A stretch of DNA of 64,000 bases, from the NCBI GenBank assembly GCA_945887855.1, contig CAMCZP010000002.1, positions 33,099-97,098 on the forward strand. Direction: 5' to 3'. The notes below the pieces were generated by a model that saw only the letters and a list, made by a program, of their open reading frames with translations, was not told the DNA's origin and ran no database searches. The stretch is from Leptospira interrogans serovar Manilae (GTDB lineage: Bacteria; Spirochaetota; Leptospiria; Leptospirales; Leptospiraceae). Below are positions 1 through 9,084 of this stretch, piece after piece (position 1 is the stretch's first letter; every line of letters begins with the position of its first letter). The translations under genes were made by a program, and so were the position numbers.

Positions 1-129
1 TTATCACAAGAAACTATTACTGCACTGGAATTGAAGCAAATTATGGATTCTGTTCCGTCAGATCCGCCAGAAAAAGCATCAGTAAAATCTAAAAAACCAA
101 ATACTCTAAAACCTGCTTTGAGTGCCTAA
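1..129 (+). CDS. C-terminal end of a probable FtsH protease (partial)
   Basis: The frame is open from base 1 and stops at TAA 127-129, giving the last 42 residues of a protein. The piece contains an ETIT..EL..IM segment followed by a Pro/Lys/Ser-rich tail. This resembles the end of the FtsH peptidase domain, where a KETI..EE helix precedes a variable tail; FtsH is the membrane-anchored AAA zinc protease of quality control. The assignment rests on this short similarity only, because none of the ATPase or HEXXH region lies in the window. The next gene begins 5 bases after the stop, so the two are probably co-transcribed. Confidence 0.4.
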   Translation, partial: LSQETITALELKQIMDSVPSDPPEKASVKSKKPNTLKPALSA

Positions 130-134
130 GTAAA

Positions 135-1559
135 ATGAGTAAGCCTTCTTTTTTTGCATTGTTTGTAAAAGATTTACCTGGAACATTAGGAGTTCATTTA
201 GAACATACTAATAGTTTGCGTAGTACGTTGGGTAACAAATCTCTTTCTGTTTCTACTAAAGAAATTATTAATGCGCAAATAGATGAATTAGGAGGCTTAT
301 TTAAATCTATTGAAGATAGCCACAAGAAATTTGTGGCTTCAATGGTTGGTCATTCTATGCAATCAGAAATTGAAAAACAGGTTTATGAGTTATTTCCTGA
401 TTCTACTCCGAATTCTTCTAAGATTGCATTTATAAGAATGAAGATTATCTATGAATGGGTGTCATCTTTTTGGAAAATAGCAGATAGTTCTTGGAATTTA
501 ATTTTCTCAAATGTAAAGATATTTTCAACCTACACTGAAACATCTTCCATTTATGAGAATATATACTCAACTATTTTGAGAGATATTTTTGAGCTAAATA
601 TAGATACAAGAGCACTACTTTCAAGGATAGAAAAAACGTATGGTTGCAAAATTGTAGGTACTTCAACATCAGATAAATCTATCCTCATGAGTAATATTAT
701 TTTTGAAGAAGAAAAAAACTATGAGTATGCTTCTCTTTTTCCAAATAATGAGGAAGCATTGATGTCTTCAAGACCTCTTCATATGTCTCTGAAAGAATCT
801 AATACAGATGATGAATATTTTTATACAATAGTAAGAGGAACCAAAGAATGGAATAGAAATGATTCCTATATTTTGTATGTTAAAGTAAAAGACTTAAAGG
901 AAGAAGAACAAAAGTTTTATAGTTCAAGTTTTGTGGTTCTAAATCCGTCTGAGAATAGCAACATTAATTTAGCAGCTGCACTTGTTAGGAAAAATTCTGG
1001 ATACTCAGCAGCATCAAAATATAACAAAATGGTTTCTACCCTAATTGAATTTGCAATGTCTAATTTAGCAACTAAAGATTTTTCAGATTTAAATGAAGAT
1101 ACAAATATATTCCTGTATCATATAGGGCCAATTGTATTATGGAATATTATCCAAGAAGATATGATTAGGAGAGATTTTGGATATTGTTATTATGTAGATA
1201 GTCGTAATTCTTTAAATAAATATCTCCCTGAATTTATTATAAAAAAACATATTATTGATTATTGGACCGACAAGTTTTTTGAGATAAAATCAACTCAAAT
1301 TGATTCCTATATTAATTATTCAAAAAGTATTTCTATGATCAAAGATTCATATAAGGTCTTATTTGACCAGGCTGCCGCTACAAGAAAGAGGGGGGTTGGA
1401 GATAATATGTCTTTAGAAAGTTATTTAACTGAAAATACAGGAAAATTTTTTGGTTATAGAAGAGCCCAAGTGTACAGAAGATTTCTAAATGATTGTATTT
1501 GGGGCTATCTTCCCGAAGCCAATAGCACAGAATATTTAAATAAATTTAGTAAAAAGTAA
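135..1559 (+). CDS. Conserved-looking protein of unknown function, 474 aa
   Basis: I do not recognise this protein. It starts with ATG 5 bases after the preceding stop and ends 10 bases before the RecQ-like gene, so it looks like part of the same transcript. It has no signal peptide, no clear transmembrane segment and no P-loop or metal motif that I can see. The composition is mixed alpha/beta with many aromatic residues. Near the C-terminus (about residues 418-465) is a basic patch, TRKRG and then GYRRAQVYRR, which could contact nucleic acid; that is only inference. Codon use matches its neighbours. The association with a helicase and a kinase-fold protein downstream is the main clue to its role. 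Confidence 0.7.
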   Translation: MSKPSFFALFVKDLPGTLGVHLEHTNSLRSTLGNKSLSVSTKEIINAQIDELGGLFKSIEDSHKKFVASMVGHSMQSEIEKQVYELFPDSTPNSSKIAFIRMKIIYEWVSSFWKIADSSWNLIFSNVKIFSTYTETSSIYENIYSTILRDIFELNIDTRALLSRIEKTYGCKIVGTSTSDKSILMSNIIFEEEKNYEYASLFPNNEEALMSSRPLHMSLKESNTDDEYFYTIVRGTKEWNRNDSYILYVKVKDLKEEEQKFYSSSFVVLNPSENSNINLAAALVRKNSGYSAASKYNKMVSTLIEFAMSNLATKDFSDLNEDTNIFLYHIGPIVLWNIIQEDMIRRDFGYCYYVDSRNSLNKYLPEFIIKKHIIDYWTDKFFEIKSTQIDSYINYSKSISMIKDSYKVLFDQAAATRKRGVGDNMSLESYLTENTGKFFGYRRAQVYRRFLNDCIWGYLPEANSTEYLNKFSKK

Positions 1560-1569
1560 TTAATTTACT

Positions 1570-3381
1570 TTGGTACTTGAGATAGATTTAAATTCACACC
1601 TACTTAAATATTTTTCATTTTCTTCCTTTAGGGAAGGACAAGAAGATGCGATTAATGCCATTTTAGGAAAAAAAGATTGCTTATGTGTTTTGCCAACTGG
1701 AGCAGGAAAATCTTTAATATACCAATTTATAGCTACTACAATAAATGATGGAATAGTATTAGTGATATCTCCACTTGTATCACTAATGAAAGATCAAGTA
1801 GACACATTAAACAAATTTGGTATACCAGCTGTATTCTGTAATTCTAGTCAGAATGAAGTAGAGCAGCTTCAATCTCTAAGTAAAGCAGTACAAGGAAAAG
1901 TCAAATTATTATATGTATCACCAGAAAGAGTCCTCTCTCCTTACTTTTTAAGTATGGCTTCTAAGATGCATATTAAATTACTTGCAATTGATGAGGCACA
2001 TTGTATTTCCCAGTGGGGACATGATTTTAGAGTCGAATATTCAAAGTTATATAAAATAAGAGAACAACTTAAAAATCAAAAATTTCCAATAGTAGCATTA
2101 ACAGCAACAGCAACATCTAAAGTAAAATCTGATATCATTGACTCTTTATTATTAGTAAAACCAAAAATTATTTCAAATACATTTCTAAGGAATAATCTTT
2201 ATTTTTCAGTCGAATATTTTGAAACAGATACATATAAAAATAATAGACTACTCGAAATAGTAAATCAAGAAGAAAAGGGTAGGATTATCGTCTACTGTTC
2301 TACAAGAAAAAAAGTAGATGATGTTTATGAATTTTTAAATTCAAATGGGTACAAAGTTGCCAAGTATCATGCAGGTCAAAAAGATACTACAAGAAGTAAG
2401 ACGCATAATTCTTATTCAATGGGTAAAGTTAAAATATTAATAGCAACGAATGCATTTGGAATGGGTATAGATAATTCAGATGTCAGATATGTGATACATT
2501 ATCAGGTTCCTTCTTCTATAGAATCTTATTATCAAGAAGCTGGTAGAGCTGGTAGAGATGGCCAAATATCTAGGTGTATACTTTTTTATAAAAATTCAGA
2601 TTTTAATATAAGAAGGTATTTATCTTCAAAATCTAAAGATAAAGAAGATAAGTCTGTCTTACTAGAAGAAATTAAAAATTATTGTTTGAATACGAAATGT
2701 CGTCAAGTATATATTTGCGGATATTTTGGAGAGAGCATTAACCCATGTAAAGTCTGTGATAATTGTAAGTCTGAGAATGAAGGACTTTATAATACTCTAG
2801 AGAGAGAAAGTAAAAAAAGACAACTACAGGAAGAAAAATCAAAATATAATTTTTCAGAGAATGATTTAATTATTCTCACTGACATTTTAAAAGAGAATCC
2901 TGGAAAATATGGTAAAAAAATTATCATAGGTATTTTAAGAGGGAGTAAATCATCTGATATCTTGAGAAGAAAATTACACCTAAATAAAAATTTTAATATT
3001 CTATCAAAAATTCCAGAGTTAGCTTTACAAAAAAAAATTGAAGGTATGATAGAATCTGATGAAATAAGAATTACCAAAGGAAAATATACTAAATTATATT
3101 TAAAAGCCTATCCTCCTATACCCAAAATAAGATCTACCGACAAAAGAAAAGAGAGTGGTTCTTCATTATTCAAAGAATTAAAAAATTATCGAGATAAGGA
3201 AGCAAGGAAACTAAAATGGAAAAAGTTTATGGTATTACAAAATTCTGTTTTATTAAGAATTGCTACTTTAAAACCTATAAATGATAAAGAATTATTATTG
3301 ATTAAGGGTATAGGATTAGAAAAAGTAAAGAAATTTGGTAATCAAATTCTAAATATTATAAATAAAAATGAAAAAATCTGA
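1570..3381 (+). CDS. recQ: RecQ-family ATP-dependent DNA helicase
   Basis: A superfamily 2 3'-5' DNA helicase of recombination and repair. The RecQ order is complete: the motif 0 region FREGQ at about residue 20, Walker A PTGAGKS at 42-48, a DEAH box at 141-144 followed by the aromatic loop CISQWGHDFR, motif III ALTATAT, motif V GFGMGID, and motif VI YYQEAGRAGRDG. A four-cysteine zinc cluster lies at about 373-400 (C..C..C..CKVCDNC spacing), and an HRDC-like segment ends the protein (about 525-603). The start is TTG at 1570; no ATG lies between it and motif 0, so TTG is favoured. At 603 aa it has RecQ length, with a poorly conserved winged-helix region. It overlaps the next gene by 14 bases, suggesting translational coupling. 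Confidence 0.9.
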   Translation: MVLEIDLNSHLLKYFSFSSFREGQEDAINAILGKKDCLCVLPTGAGKSLIYQFIATTINDGIVLVISPLVSLMKDQVDTLNKFGIPAVFCNSSQNEVEQLQSLSKAVQGKVKLLYVSPERVLSPYFLSMASKMHIKLLAIDEAHCISQWGHDFRVEYSKLYKIREQLKNQKFPIVALTATATSKVKSDIIDSLLLVKPKIISNTFLRNNLYFSVEYFETDTYKNNRLLEIVNQEEKGRIIVYCSTRKKVDDVYEFLNSNGYKVAKYHAGQKDTTRSKTHNSYSMGKVKILIATNAFGMGIDNSDVRYVIHYQVPSSIESYYQEAGRAGRDGQISRCILFYKNSDFNIRRYLSSKSKDKEDKSVLLEEIKNYCLNTKCRQVYICGYFGESINPCKVCDNCKSENEGLYNTLERESKKRQLQEEKSKYNFSENDLIILTDILKENPGKYGKKIIIGILRGSKSSDILRRKLHLNKNFNILSKIPELALQKKIEGMIESDEIRITKGKYTKLYLKAYPPIPKIRSTDKRKESGSSLFKELKNYRDKEARKLKWKKFMVLQNSVLLRIATLKPINDKELLLIKGIGLEKVKKFGNQILNIINKNEKI

Positions 3382-4471
3382 AGATTCAAATAATTGGAAA
3401 AATAAGTTTTTTAACTTTTTTAATATCTCTAAATATAAAGATGTTCCTAGCTTTATTGATTATCTAGATAAGGGATTAGATAAAGAATTTATTAGAGATA
3501 AATTTTCTTCACTTCCTCCAATTCCAATAGAATATCTCCCAGTTGATATGGGACTCAGAAAGTCAAGCATAGTACGAAATATATATGAGAATATATTTCC
3601 TGTAACACATGTATTTAGAGTTACATATAAGTACAAAGGTGAGTATTTAGATGAATTTATGCCAATCTCAAATGATGATTATATTGGTAGAGGGTCATAC
3701 AAATTTGTATATCGTTTACCATGGAATCAAGTATTGAAAATAGGAAAGTCAAAGTTTCCATCTGATCCATTATTTGGATCATTATTTAAAAAAGTTTCAA
3801 AAGATTTAGAGTCATATCTTAAGCCTGAGGAATTTCAACTATTTGAGTATTATTACTCTAAAAATAAAAATAGTACATATCGTGATAAGCTTATATTTAA
3901 TTTTAGAAGATTGGGCTTAGAGAGATTGCATTTTTGGAAGATTAAGACTTTATTACCTGATCTTGTTTTGCCCACTAGACATTTTATGGGAGTACGGTAT
4001 AGAAAAGGTTTTTTCGACTTTCCAATTCACCATCTTATGCCCTGTGACAATCAAACTTTGATACCCGGGAAACATTTAAAAGAGTTTGTACTATTAAAAG
4101 AAAGACTTAAGCAAAATATTTTCCAAGATATGATTTCCCCAACATGGAAATTGGATTTTAATCATGAAAAGTACGGAGAAGTTTCTCGTCAAAAGCTCAA
4201 AAAAATTGCATTTAATTTTCATCGTGTTATCGAGGCAACAAAATACTTATCAGAAAAAGAAAATCTTATATTAGATTTACATTCAGAAAATATTATAATA
4301 ATGCTTCCTGAATATGAACTGAAAATATTTGACTTTCATTTATTTGATAATTATTTATATGATTTAGGCAATAAAGAAAAAGCACCTCTAGACGAACATA
4401 TTGATACTATAAATGAATTTATAAATTCTTTCCAGTTAAGTAAAAAAGAAATTTTAGATTATGAACAGTAG
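3368..4471 (+). CDS. Divergent protein-kinase-fold protein, 367 aa
   Basis: The sequence carries the sparse landmarks of a kinase fold. There is a glycine-rich loop GRGSYKFVY at about residues 107-115 followed by a lysine in QVLKIGK (about 123), then a catalytic-loop-like DLHSENI (about 302-308) with the D..H..N arrangement, and IFDFHLFD (about 319-326) in the place of the DFG motif, where the Asp is kept and Gly is replaced by His. These match atypical kinases and phosphotransferases rather than a classic Hanks kinase. Residues 1-105 have no recognisable domain. The gene overlaps recQ by 14 bases and converges on lnt with a 16-base gap. The substrate is unknown; enzymatic activity is possible, as metal and nucleotide positions look retained, but unproven. 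Confidence 0.65.
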   Translation: MKKSEDSNNWKNKFFNFFNISKYKDVPSFIDYLDKGLDKEFIRDKFSSLPPIPIEYLPVDMGLRKSSIVRNIYENIFPVTHVFRVTYKYKGEYLDEFMPISNDDYIGRGSYKFVYRLPWNQVLKIGKSKFPSDPLFGSLFKKVSKDLESYLKPEEFQLFEYYYSKNKNSTYRDKLIFNFRRLGLERLHFWKIKTLLPDLVLPTRHFMGVRYRKGFFDFPIHHLMPCDNQTLIPGKHLKEFVLLKERLKQNIFQDMISPTWKLDFNHEKYGEVSRQKLKKIAFNFHRVIEATKYLSEKENLILDLHSENIIIMLPEYELKIFDFHLFDNYLYDLGNKEKAPLDEHIDTINEFINSFQLSKKEILDYEQ

Positions 4472-4487
4472 TAACCTAAGTCAGACA

Positions 4488-6227
4488 TTATCTCCTTCTA
4501 AAAATAACAACTACAGAAACTAATATTAAGTAAATCCAAGAGAGTAAATCTCCATATTTTATATAAAAAGTAGGTTCTGAATTAATTATATCAATTTGAG
4601 CTACAGATACATCACTCTGTTCTTGAGGAGAAAATTTATTATTTAAAATTCTACCTAAATGATCTACAAATGCAGATGTTCCAGAATTAGTAGATCTTAC
4701 CATCCATCGTCTATATTCGATAGATCTAATCCTCGCAAGTTCAAGATGCTGAAAGCTTTCCACAGATGGGCCATACCATTTATCATTTGTGATATTTACA
4801 ATAAAATCTGGATTCCCACTTTCTCCAAACTTTCTTACAAATTCAGGTATAATCACTTCATAACAGATCAATGGTAAAAATTTTCCAGATTCATGTAATT
4901 CAATTTTATAGTCTTTGTAATAGTCCTGAATGGATACGAGATTCATAAAACTAGAATCTATTAATCTGAGATGTGTTTTATTTAGTTTTGGAGTTTCGGA
5001 CAATTTATCGTAGTATGTTATTAAGTTTAATTTAGTTCCTCTTAGAAAATGTCCTACTTGCGGCAGTAAATCATATAATATTGGAAACATTTCACCAAAT
5101 GGAATATACTCTCCAAAACCTAAAAGGTATACTTTTTTATAATCTTCTCTCCTTTCACCATTTGGATCATAAAGTGAAGAGCTATTATAAAATCTTTGAT
5201 TATTCCTACTAATTTCATCATTAACAAAAGTTGCATCTAATTCGTTAAAAAAAATATTTGCTTTGAATCTATTTGCTAAAAGATAGATAAGTATTTCAAA
5301 TTTTTCATTATAAGATCTCTGAAATATGGAAGTAGCTTGAGTTTTATGAGCTGAATAAAAAGGAACACCTGATTCAGGTAGTACTATTAGGTCAGGAGCT
5401 AATCCTTCTCCTCCTTTAATAGCTAATTCTTCAATATGTATCATCAATTCATCTAATACTTTATTAACACTACGACCATCTCTAAATTCAAGTGGTGCAT
5501 TGGGTTGAATCATTATAACTTTTTTATGGCTCGTTACTGGATATGTTTCCCATTTTTTAAACAAATAATAACCAATAGAATAGCTCACTACTATAACCAA
5601 GAATGCAGGTAAACTAAAATGAATTAATTTTATATAATATTTCTTGGAGAGTATCAATCTATAATTTTTAATGACAATGAAAAGTGCATAAGAACAAAAT
5701 AGTGCAACTCCACTCAAACCATAAATTCCAATATATTCAATTGTTTGAGAAAGATAGAGATCTCCCGCTATTAAATTTCCTATGAAATATGGAAATATTT
5801 GAAAAGTAAAGAATTCTGAAAATATAATTCCAAAGGCTGCTAATATTGGGGCATATACTTTGCTAAACTTTTTTAAGAATGAAAAAAGTACTAAAAAAAC
5901 ACCAAATCTTAAATTTGTAATGAATGAATATAATATAAAAAGAATAAATGCAATAGGAACAGGAAACCCACCAAATACTACAAAAAGATAGTTCATCCAA
6001 AAGTAGGAAATGATGGTAACGAATGATCCTGAAATTGTACCATGAATAAATAATTGTTTATAATTATTCCTATATTTACTTCCCAGTAAAAATAATCCAA
6101 AAGGTGCAATCCAAGTTAAAATAGATAAATTGTAGGGCATAAAAGCTAGTGAGCTAAATACTCCAACCCAGAGATAACATAGAAAATTATATACTTTAGT
6201 TCTCTTAAAATCTTTAAATTTCTTCAT
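4488..6227 (-). CDS. lnt: Apolipoprotein N-acyltransferase
   Basis: Lnt transfers the third acyl chain to the N-terminal cysteine of lipoproteins in the inner membrane. About 220 residues of N-terminal multi-pass membrane segment are followed by a nitrilase-like periplasmic domain and a final C-terminal membrane helix. The expected Glu-Lys-Cys triad is visible: Glu in LIVLPESG, Lys in YKKVYLLGFGEYIPFG, and Cys in LICYEVI. Length (579 aa) is slightly above the E. coli enzyme, with insertions between Glu and Lys. The start is ATG at 6227. It lies downstream of gpmI on the same strand with a 61-base gap. Several predicted lipoproteins in the window would be its substrates. Confidence 0.9.
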   Translation of the reverse strand: MKKFKDFKRTKVYNFLCYLWVGVFSSLAFMPYNLSILTWIAPFGLFLLGSKYRNNYKQLFIHGTISGSFVTIISYFWMNYLFVVFGGFPVPIAFILFILYSFITNLRFGVFLVLFSFLKKFSKVYAPILAAFGIIFSEFFTFQIFPYFIGNLIAGDLYLSQTIEYIGIYGLSGVALFCSYALFIVIKNYRLILSKKYYIKLIHFSLPAFLVIVVSYSIGYYLFKKWETYPVTSHKKVIMIQPNAPLEFRDGRSVNKVLDELMIHIEELAIKGGEGLAPDLIVLPESGVPFYSAHKTQATSIFQRSYNEKFEILIYLLANRFKANIFFNELDATFVNDEISRNNQRFYNSSSLYDPNGERREDYKKVYLLGFGEYIPFGEMFPILYDLLPQVGHFLRGTKLNLITYYDKLSETPKLNKTHLRLIDSSFMNLVSIQDYYKDYKIELHESGKFLPLICYEVIIPEFVRKFGESGNPDFIVNITNDKWYGPSVESFQHLELARIRSIEYRRWMVRSTNSGTSAFVDHLGRILNNKFSPQEQSDVSVAQIDIINSEPTFYIKYGDLLSWIYLILVSVVVIFRRR

Positions 6228-6288
6228 AATCTACCATATTATTCTGTATTGGTATAGAATCAAATCACTCTATTGGATAATTAATACA

Positions 6289-7935
6289 CTATCCCCTTTT
6301 TACTAAACTATCATTGTAATCTTCAGGTTTTTCAAATCCCAAAAGATCTAAAACAGTTGCTGCAATGTTTGCAAGGCCTGGATTTTGTATATCTTTATTC
6401 AAAGAAAATTTAGCTTTAGGGTCGTAGAGACAAAAATTAACAGGATTCAGCGTATGAGAAGTTTTTGGACTTGGTTTTTTTTCACTGTCAAGAAGTAGAT
6501 TTCCTTTTTTATCTAATTGGAACATTTCATCTGCATTTCCATGATCAGCAGTTATTAAGAGAATTGTATTTGTTTCCTCAGCAGTTTTCTTTAACTTTGC
6601 AATACATCCATCTAAATACTCTAAGCTATCTACCGTAGCCTTATAATTACCTGTATGACCTACCATATCTCCATTTGCATAGTTTACTCTTAAAAACTTA
6701 TACTTCTTTGACTCCATAGCAGGAATCAATGTATTGGTAATTTCCTTAGCTTTCATTTTAGGAGCCTGGTCAAAAGGAAGTATATCAGATGGGATTTCTA
6801 CGTATGTTTCTGTTGTCTTATCAAAATAGTCGCTTTTATTTCCATTCCAAAAAAAAGTAACATGACCATACTTTTGTGTTTCTGAAATAGCATATTGTGT
6901 AATGTTTGATTTAGCTAAGTATTCTCCCATAGTTCTATCAATTGCTGGTGGGTTGACTAGATAATTTTCAGGAATCTTAGAATCTCCATCATACTGCATC
7001 ATTCCTGCAAAATAAACTTTTGGAAAAGACTCTCTATTAAATTTATCAAACTTTGTTTCTGTCAATGCACGGGAAATTTCTATAGATCTATCCCCCCTAA
7101 AATTAAAAAAAATAACAGAATCGTTTTCTTGGATTTTTCCAACAGGTAATCCATTTTCTGTAACCACAAATTCTGGTAAGTATTGGTCTATAATATTTGG
7201 GTCTTCCTTCCTAAAAGTGTCGATTGCTTCTTTGGCAGAACTAAATGCCCTGCCTTTTCCTAAAGCATGAACCTTCCATCCTCTTTCCACCATACTCCAA
7301 TCAGCTTCATATCGATCCATCGTGATTGTCATACGTCCACCACCTGATGCTATTTTAATGTCTAGATCAGAACTTATTAACTCTGAAAGAAAAGTCTCAA
7401 AAGGTAAAAGATACTCCAAAGCTGATTTTTCTGGAACATCCCTACCATCTAGAAGTATATGGATTCGAATTTTTTTGATTTTTTCAGCTTTAGCATGAAG
7501 GATCATTGCTTTCAAATGATCTATATGGCTGTGAACGTTCCCATCAGATAATAAGCCAATAAAATGGAGCGTAGAATTATGATCTATAGAGTTTTTTATC
7601 AAGTTTTTCCAAGTGTTCCCAGAAAATATTTCACCTGATTGTATAGAATTGCTAACAAGCTTAGCTCCCTGGTCAAAAACTCTTCCACATCCGAGAACAT
7701 TGTGTCCAACTTCAGAATTTCCCATATCCTCATCTGAAGGCATTCCTACCGCTTTTCCATGGGCTGCTATTTGAATTGTGGGATGATTTTTCCATAAATC
7801 GTTTAAAGTAGGTAAGGATGCCCCAGCCACTGCATTTCCAGATGCTGCATCTTTTTTTGAGAAACCCACTCCATCTAAGATAACAAGTAAGACTTGTTCT
7901 GCATTATAAGTTGAATTTTTTGCTAGTAATTTCAT
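6289..7935 (-). CDS. gpmI: 2,3-bisphosphoglycerate-independent phosphoglycerate mutase
   Basis: Interconverts 3- and 2-phosphoglycerate in glycolysis and gluconeogenesis as a manganese-dependent alkaline-phosphatase-fold enzyme. The N-terminus has the metal-binding LVILDGVG; the phosphorylated serine is Ser74 in DMGNSEVGH; the substrate domain shows LLDGRDVP and the [11 protein letters not shown] segment; the C-terminal metal site appears as [12 protein letters not shown] and [12 protein letters not shown], then TSHTLNPV. Length (548 aa) is close to the usual 510-550. ATG start at 7935, with divergent mnmH 79 bases away, so the 7936-8014 region should hold promoters for both. Confidence 0.95.
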   Translation of the reverse strand: MKLLAKNSTYNAEQVLLVILDGVGFSKKDAASGNAVAGASLPTLNDLWKNHPTIQIAAHGKAVGMPSDEDMGNSEVGHNVLGCGRVFDQGAKLVSNSIQSGEIFSGNTWKNLIKNSIDHNSTLHFIGLLSDGNVHSHIDHLKAMILHAKAEKIKKIRIHILLDGRDVPEKSALEYLLPFETFLSELISSDLDIKIASGGGRMTITMDRYEADWSMVERGWKVHALGKGRAFSSAKEAIDTFRKEDPNIIDQYLPEFVVTENGLPVGKIQENDSVIFFNFRGDRSIEISRALTETKFDKFNRESFPKVYFAGMMQYDGDSKIPENYLVNPPAIDRTMGEYLAKSNITQYAISETQKYGHVTFFWNGNKSDYFDKTTETYVEIPSDILPFDQAPKMKAKEITNTLIPAMESKKYKFLRVNYANGDMVGHTGNYKATVDSLEYLDGCIAKLKKTAEETNTILLITADHGNADEMFQLDKKGNLLLDSEKKPSPKTSHTLNPVNFCLYDPKAKFSLNKDIQNPGLANIAATVLDLLGFEKPEDYNDSLVKRG

Positions 7936-8014
7936 AATAATAAATCCTTATAAAATAGGGGACTTCTTCCTTTTCAAAATTCAAGAAAGTTTTTTCTCTG
8001 GGGGAAAAATAAGA

Positions 8015-9079
8015 ATGGTACCAAAATCAAAAATAATCAACATAGATGAATTCAATTTTGATCAAAAAGACATACCTATGCGGATTTTAGATGTTCGAAG
8101 TCCTTCTGAGTTTCTAGAAGATCATATGATGGGGGCAGAAAACTATCCTGTTTTAAATGATGAGGAACGTACCATTGTTGGTACTCTATATAAAAAAAAT
8201 AATTTTTCAGCCAAACAACTTGGAGCTAAGCTCATTGCTAAAAATATATCTAATATATTAGATATTATAGAAAAATCCGAGCAAACTCATTTAAAACAAA
8301 ATTTACGTAAACCTTATACTAATTTTTTAATTTACTGTTGGCGTGGAGGCATGAGATCACACTCCCTTTTTACAGTGATGGATTTAATCGGTTACAATAC
8401 CTATGTTTTAAACGGAGGGTACAAAGCATACCGAAGTTGGATCAACAATTTCCTGACTACATATAATTTTCCAAGAGTAATTGTAGTACATGGCCCAAGT
8501 GGTACGGGTAAAACTGAAATTTTAAATATTCTTCAAAATGAGGGTTTTCCAATAATAAATCTTGAAAAATATGCAAATCATAGTGGATCAGTATTTGGGA
8601 ATAAAGTAGGTAGACAGCCATCTCAAAAGTACTTTGAAACTCTTCTCGCAATGAGATTACTTGAAGTAAAACATGCAAAGTATTTAGTTTTTGAGGCGGA
8701 AAGTAGAAAAATTGGTAAAATTTTATTACCAAATAAACTTTATTCTCAAATTTTAAAATCAGAAAAAATTTGGATAGAACTTCCACTCCAAATTAGAGCC
8801 CAAAGAGTATCTAAGGAATATGATTTTTCCAAAGAAGAATTCCACCAAAAATTCCAAACTTTAAAAAAGTATATACCTAGCCATATATTCAATGAAATAA
8901 ATTTAAAATTACTAGAAGATAATAAAGAAATCTCTGCTGAGATCTTACTCAAAGAGCACTATGATACTTATTACAGAAAATTTTATAGAAATAACAACAA
9001 CCAATCAGATCGAACAATAGTAGAAGAAAGCTTTGATCCACTTTTGGAAAAAGTCCGAAATTATCTAAAGGGTATTTAA
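8015..9079 (+). CDS. mnmH: tRNA 2-selenouridine synthase (MnmH/SelU/YbbB)
   Basis: Replaces sulfur by selenium at the wobble 2-thiouridine of some tRNAs, using selenophosphate and a geranylated intermediate. A rhodanese domain (about residues 15-145) carries RILDVRSPSEF and the catalytic Cys108 in IYCWRGGMRS. It is followed by a P-loop domain with GPSGTGKT at about 160-167, which is the diagnostic MnmH arrangement. ATG at 8015 is preceded by a GGGGA-type ribosome binding site. The usual length (about 350-360 aa) is met. The lipoprotein gene follows after 5 bases. Its presence implies a selenophosphate synthetase (SelD) elsewhere in the genome. Confidence 0.92.
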   Translation: MVPKSKIINIDEFNFDQKDIPMRILDVRSPSEFLEDHMMGAENYPVLNDEERTIVGTLYKKNNFSAKQLGAKLIAKNISNILDIIEKSEQTHLKQNLRKPYTNFLIYCWRGGMRSHSLFTVMDLIGYNTYVLNGGYKAYRSWINNFLTTYNFPRVIVVHGPSGTGKTEILNILQNEGFPIINLEKYANHSGSVFGNKVGRQPSQKYFETLLAMRLLEVKHAKYLVFEAESRKIGKILLPNKLYSQILKSEKIWIELPLQIRAQRVSKEYDFSKEEFHQKFQTLKKYIPSHIFNEINLKLLEDNKEISAEILLKEHYDTYYRKFYRNNNNQSDRTIVEESFDPLLEKVRNYLKGI

Positions 9080-9084
9080 GATAA

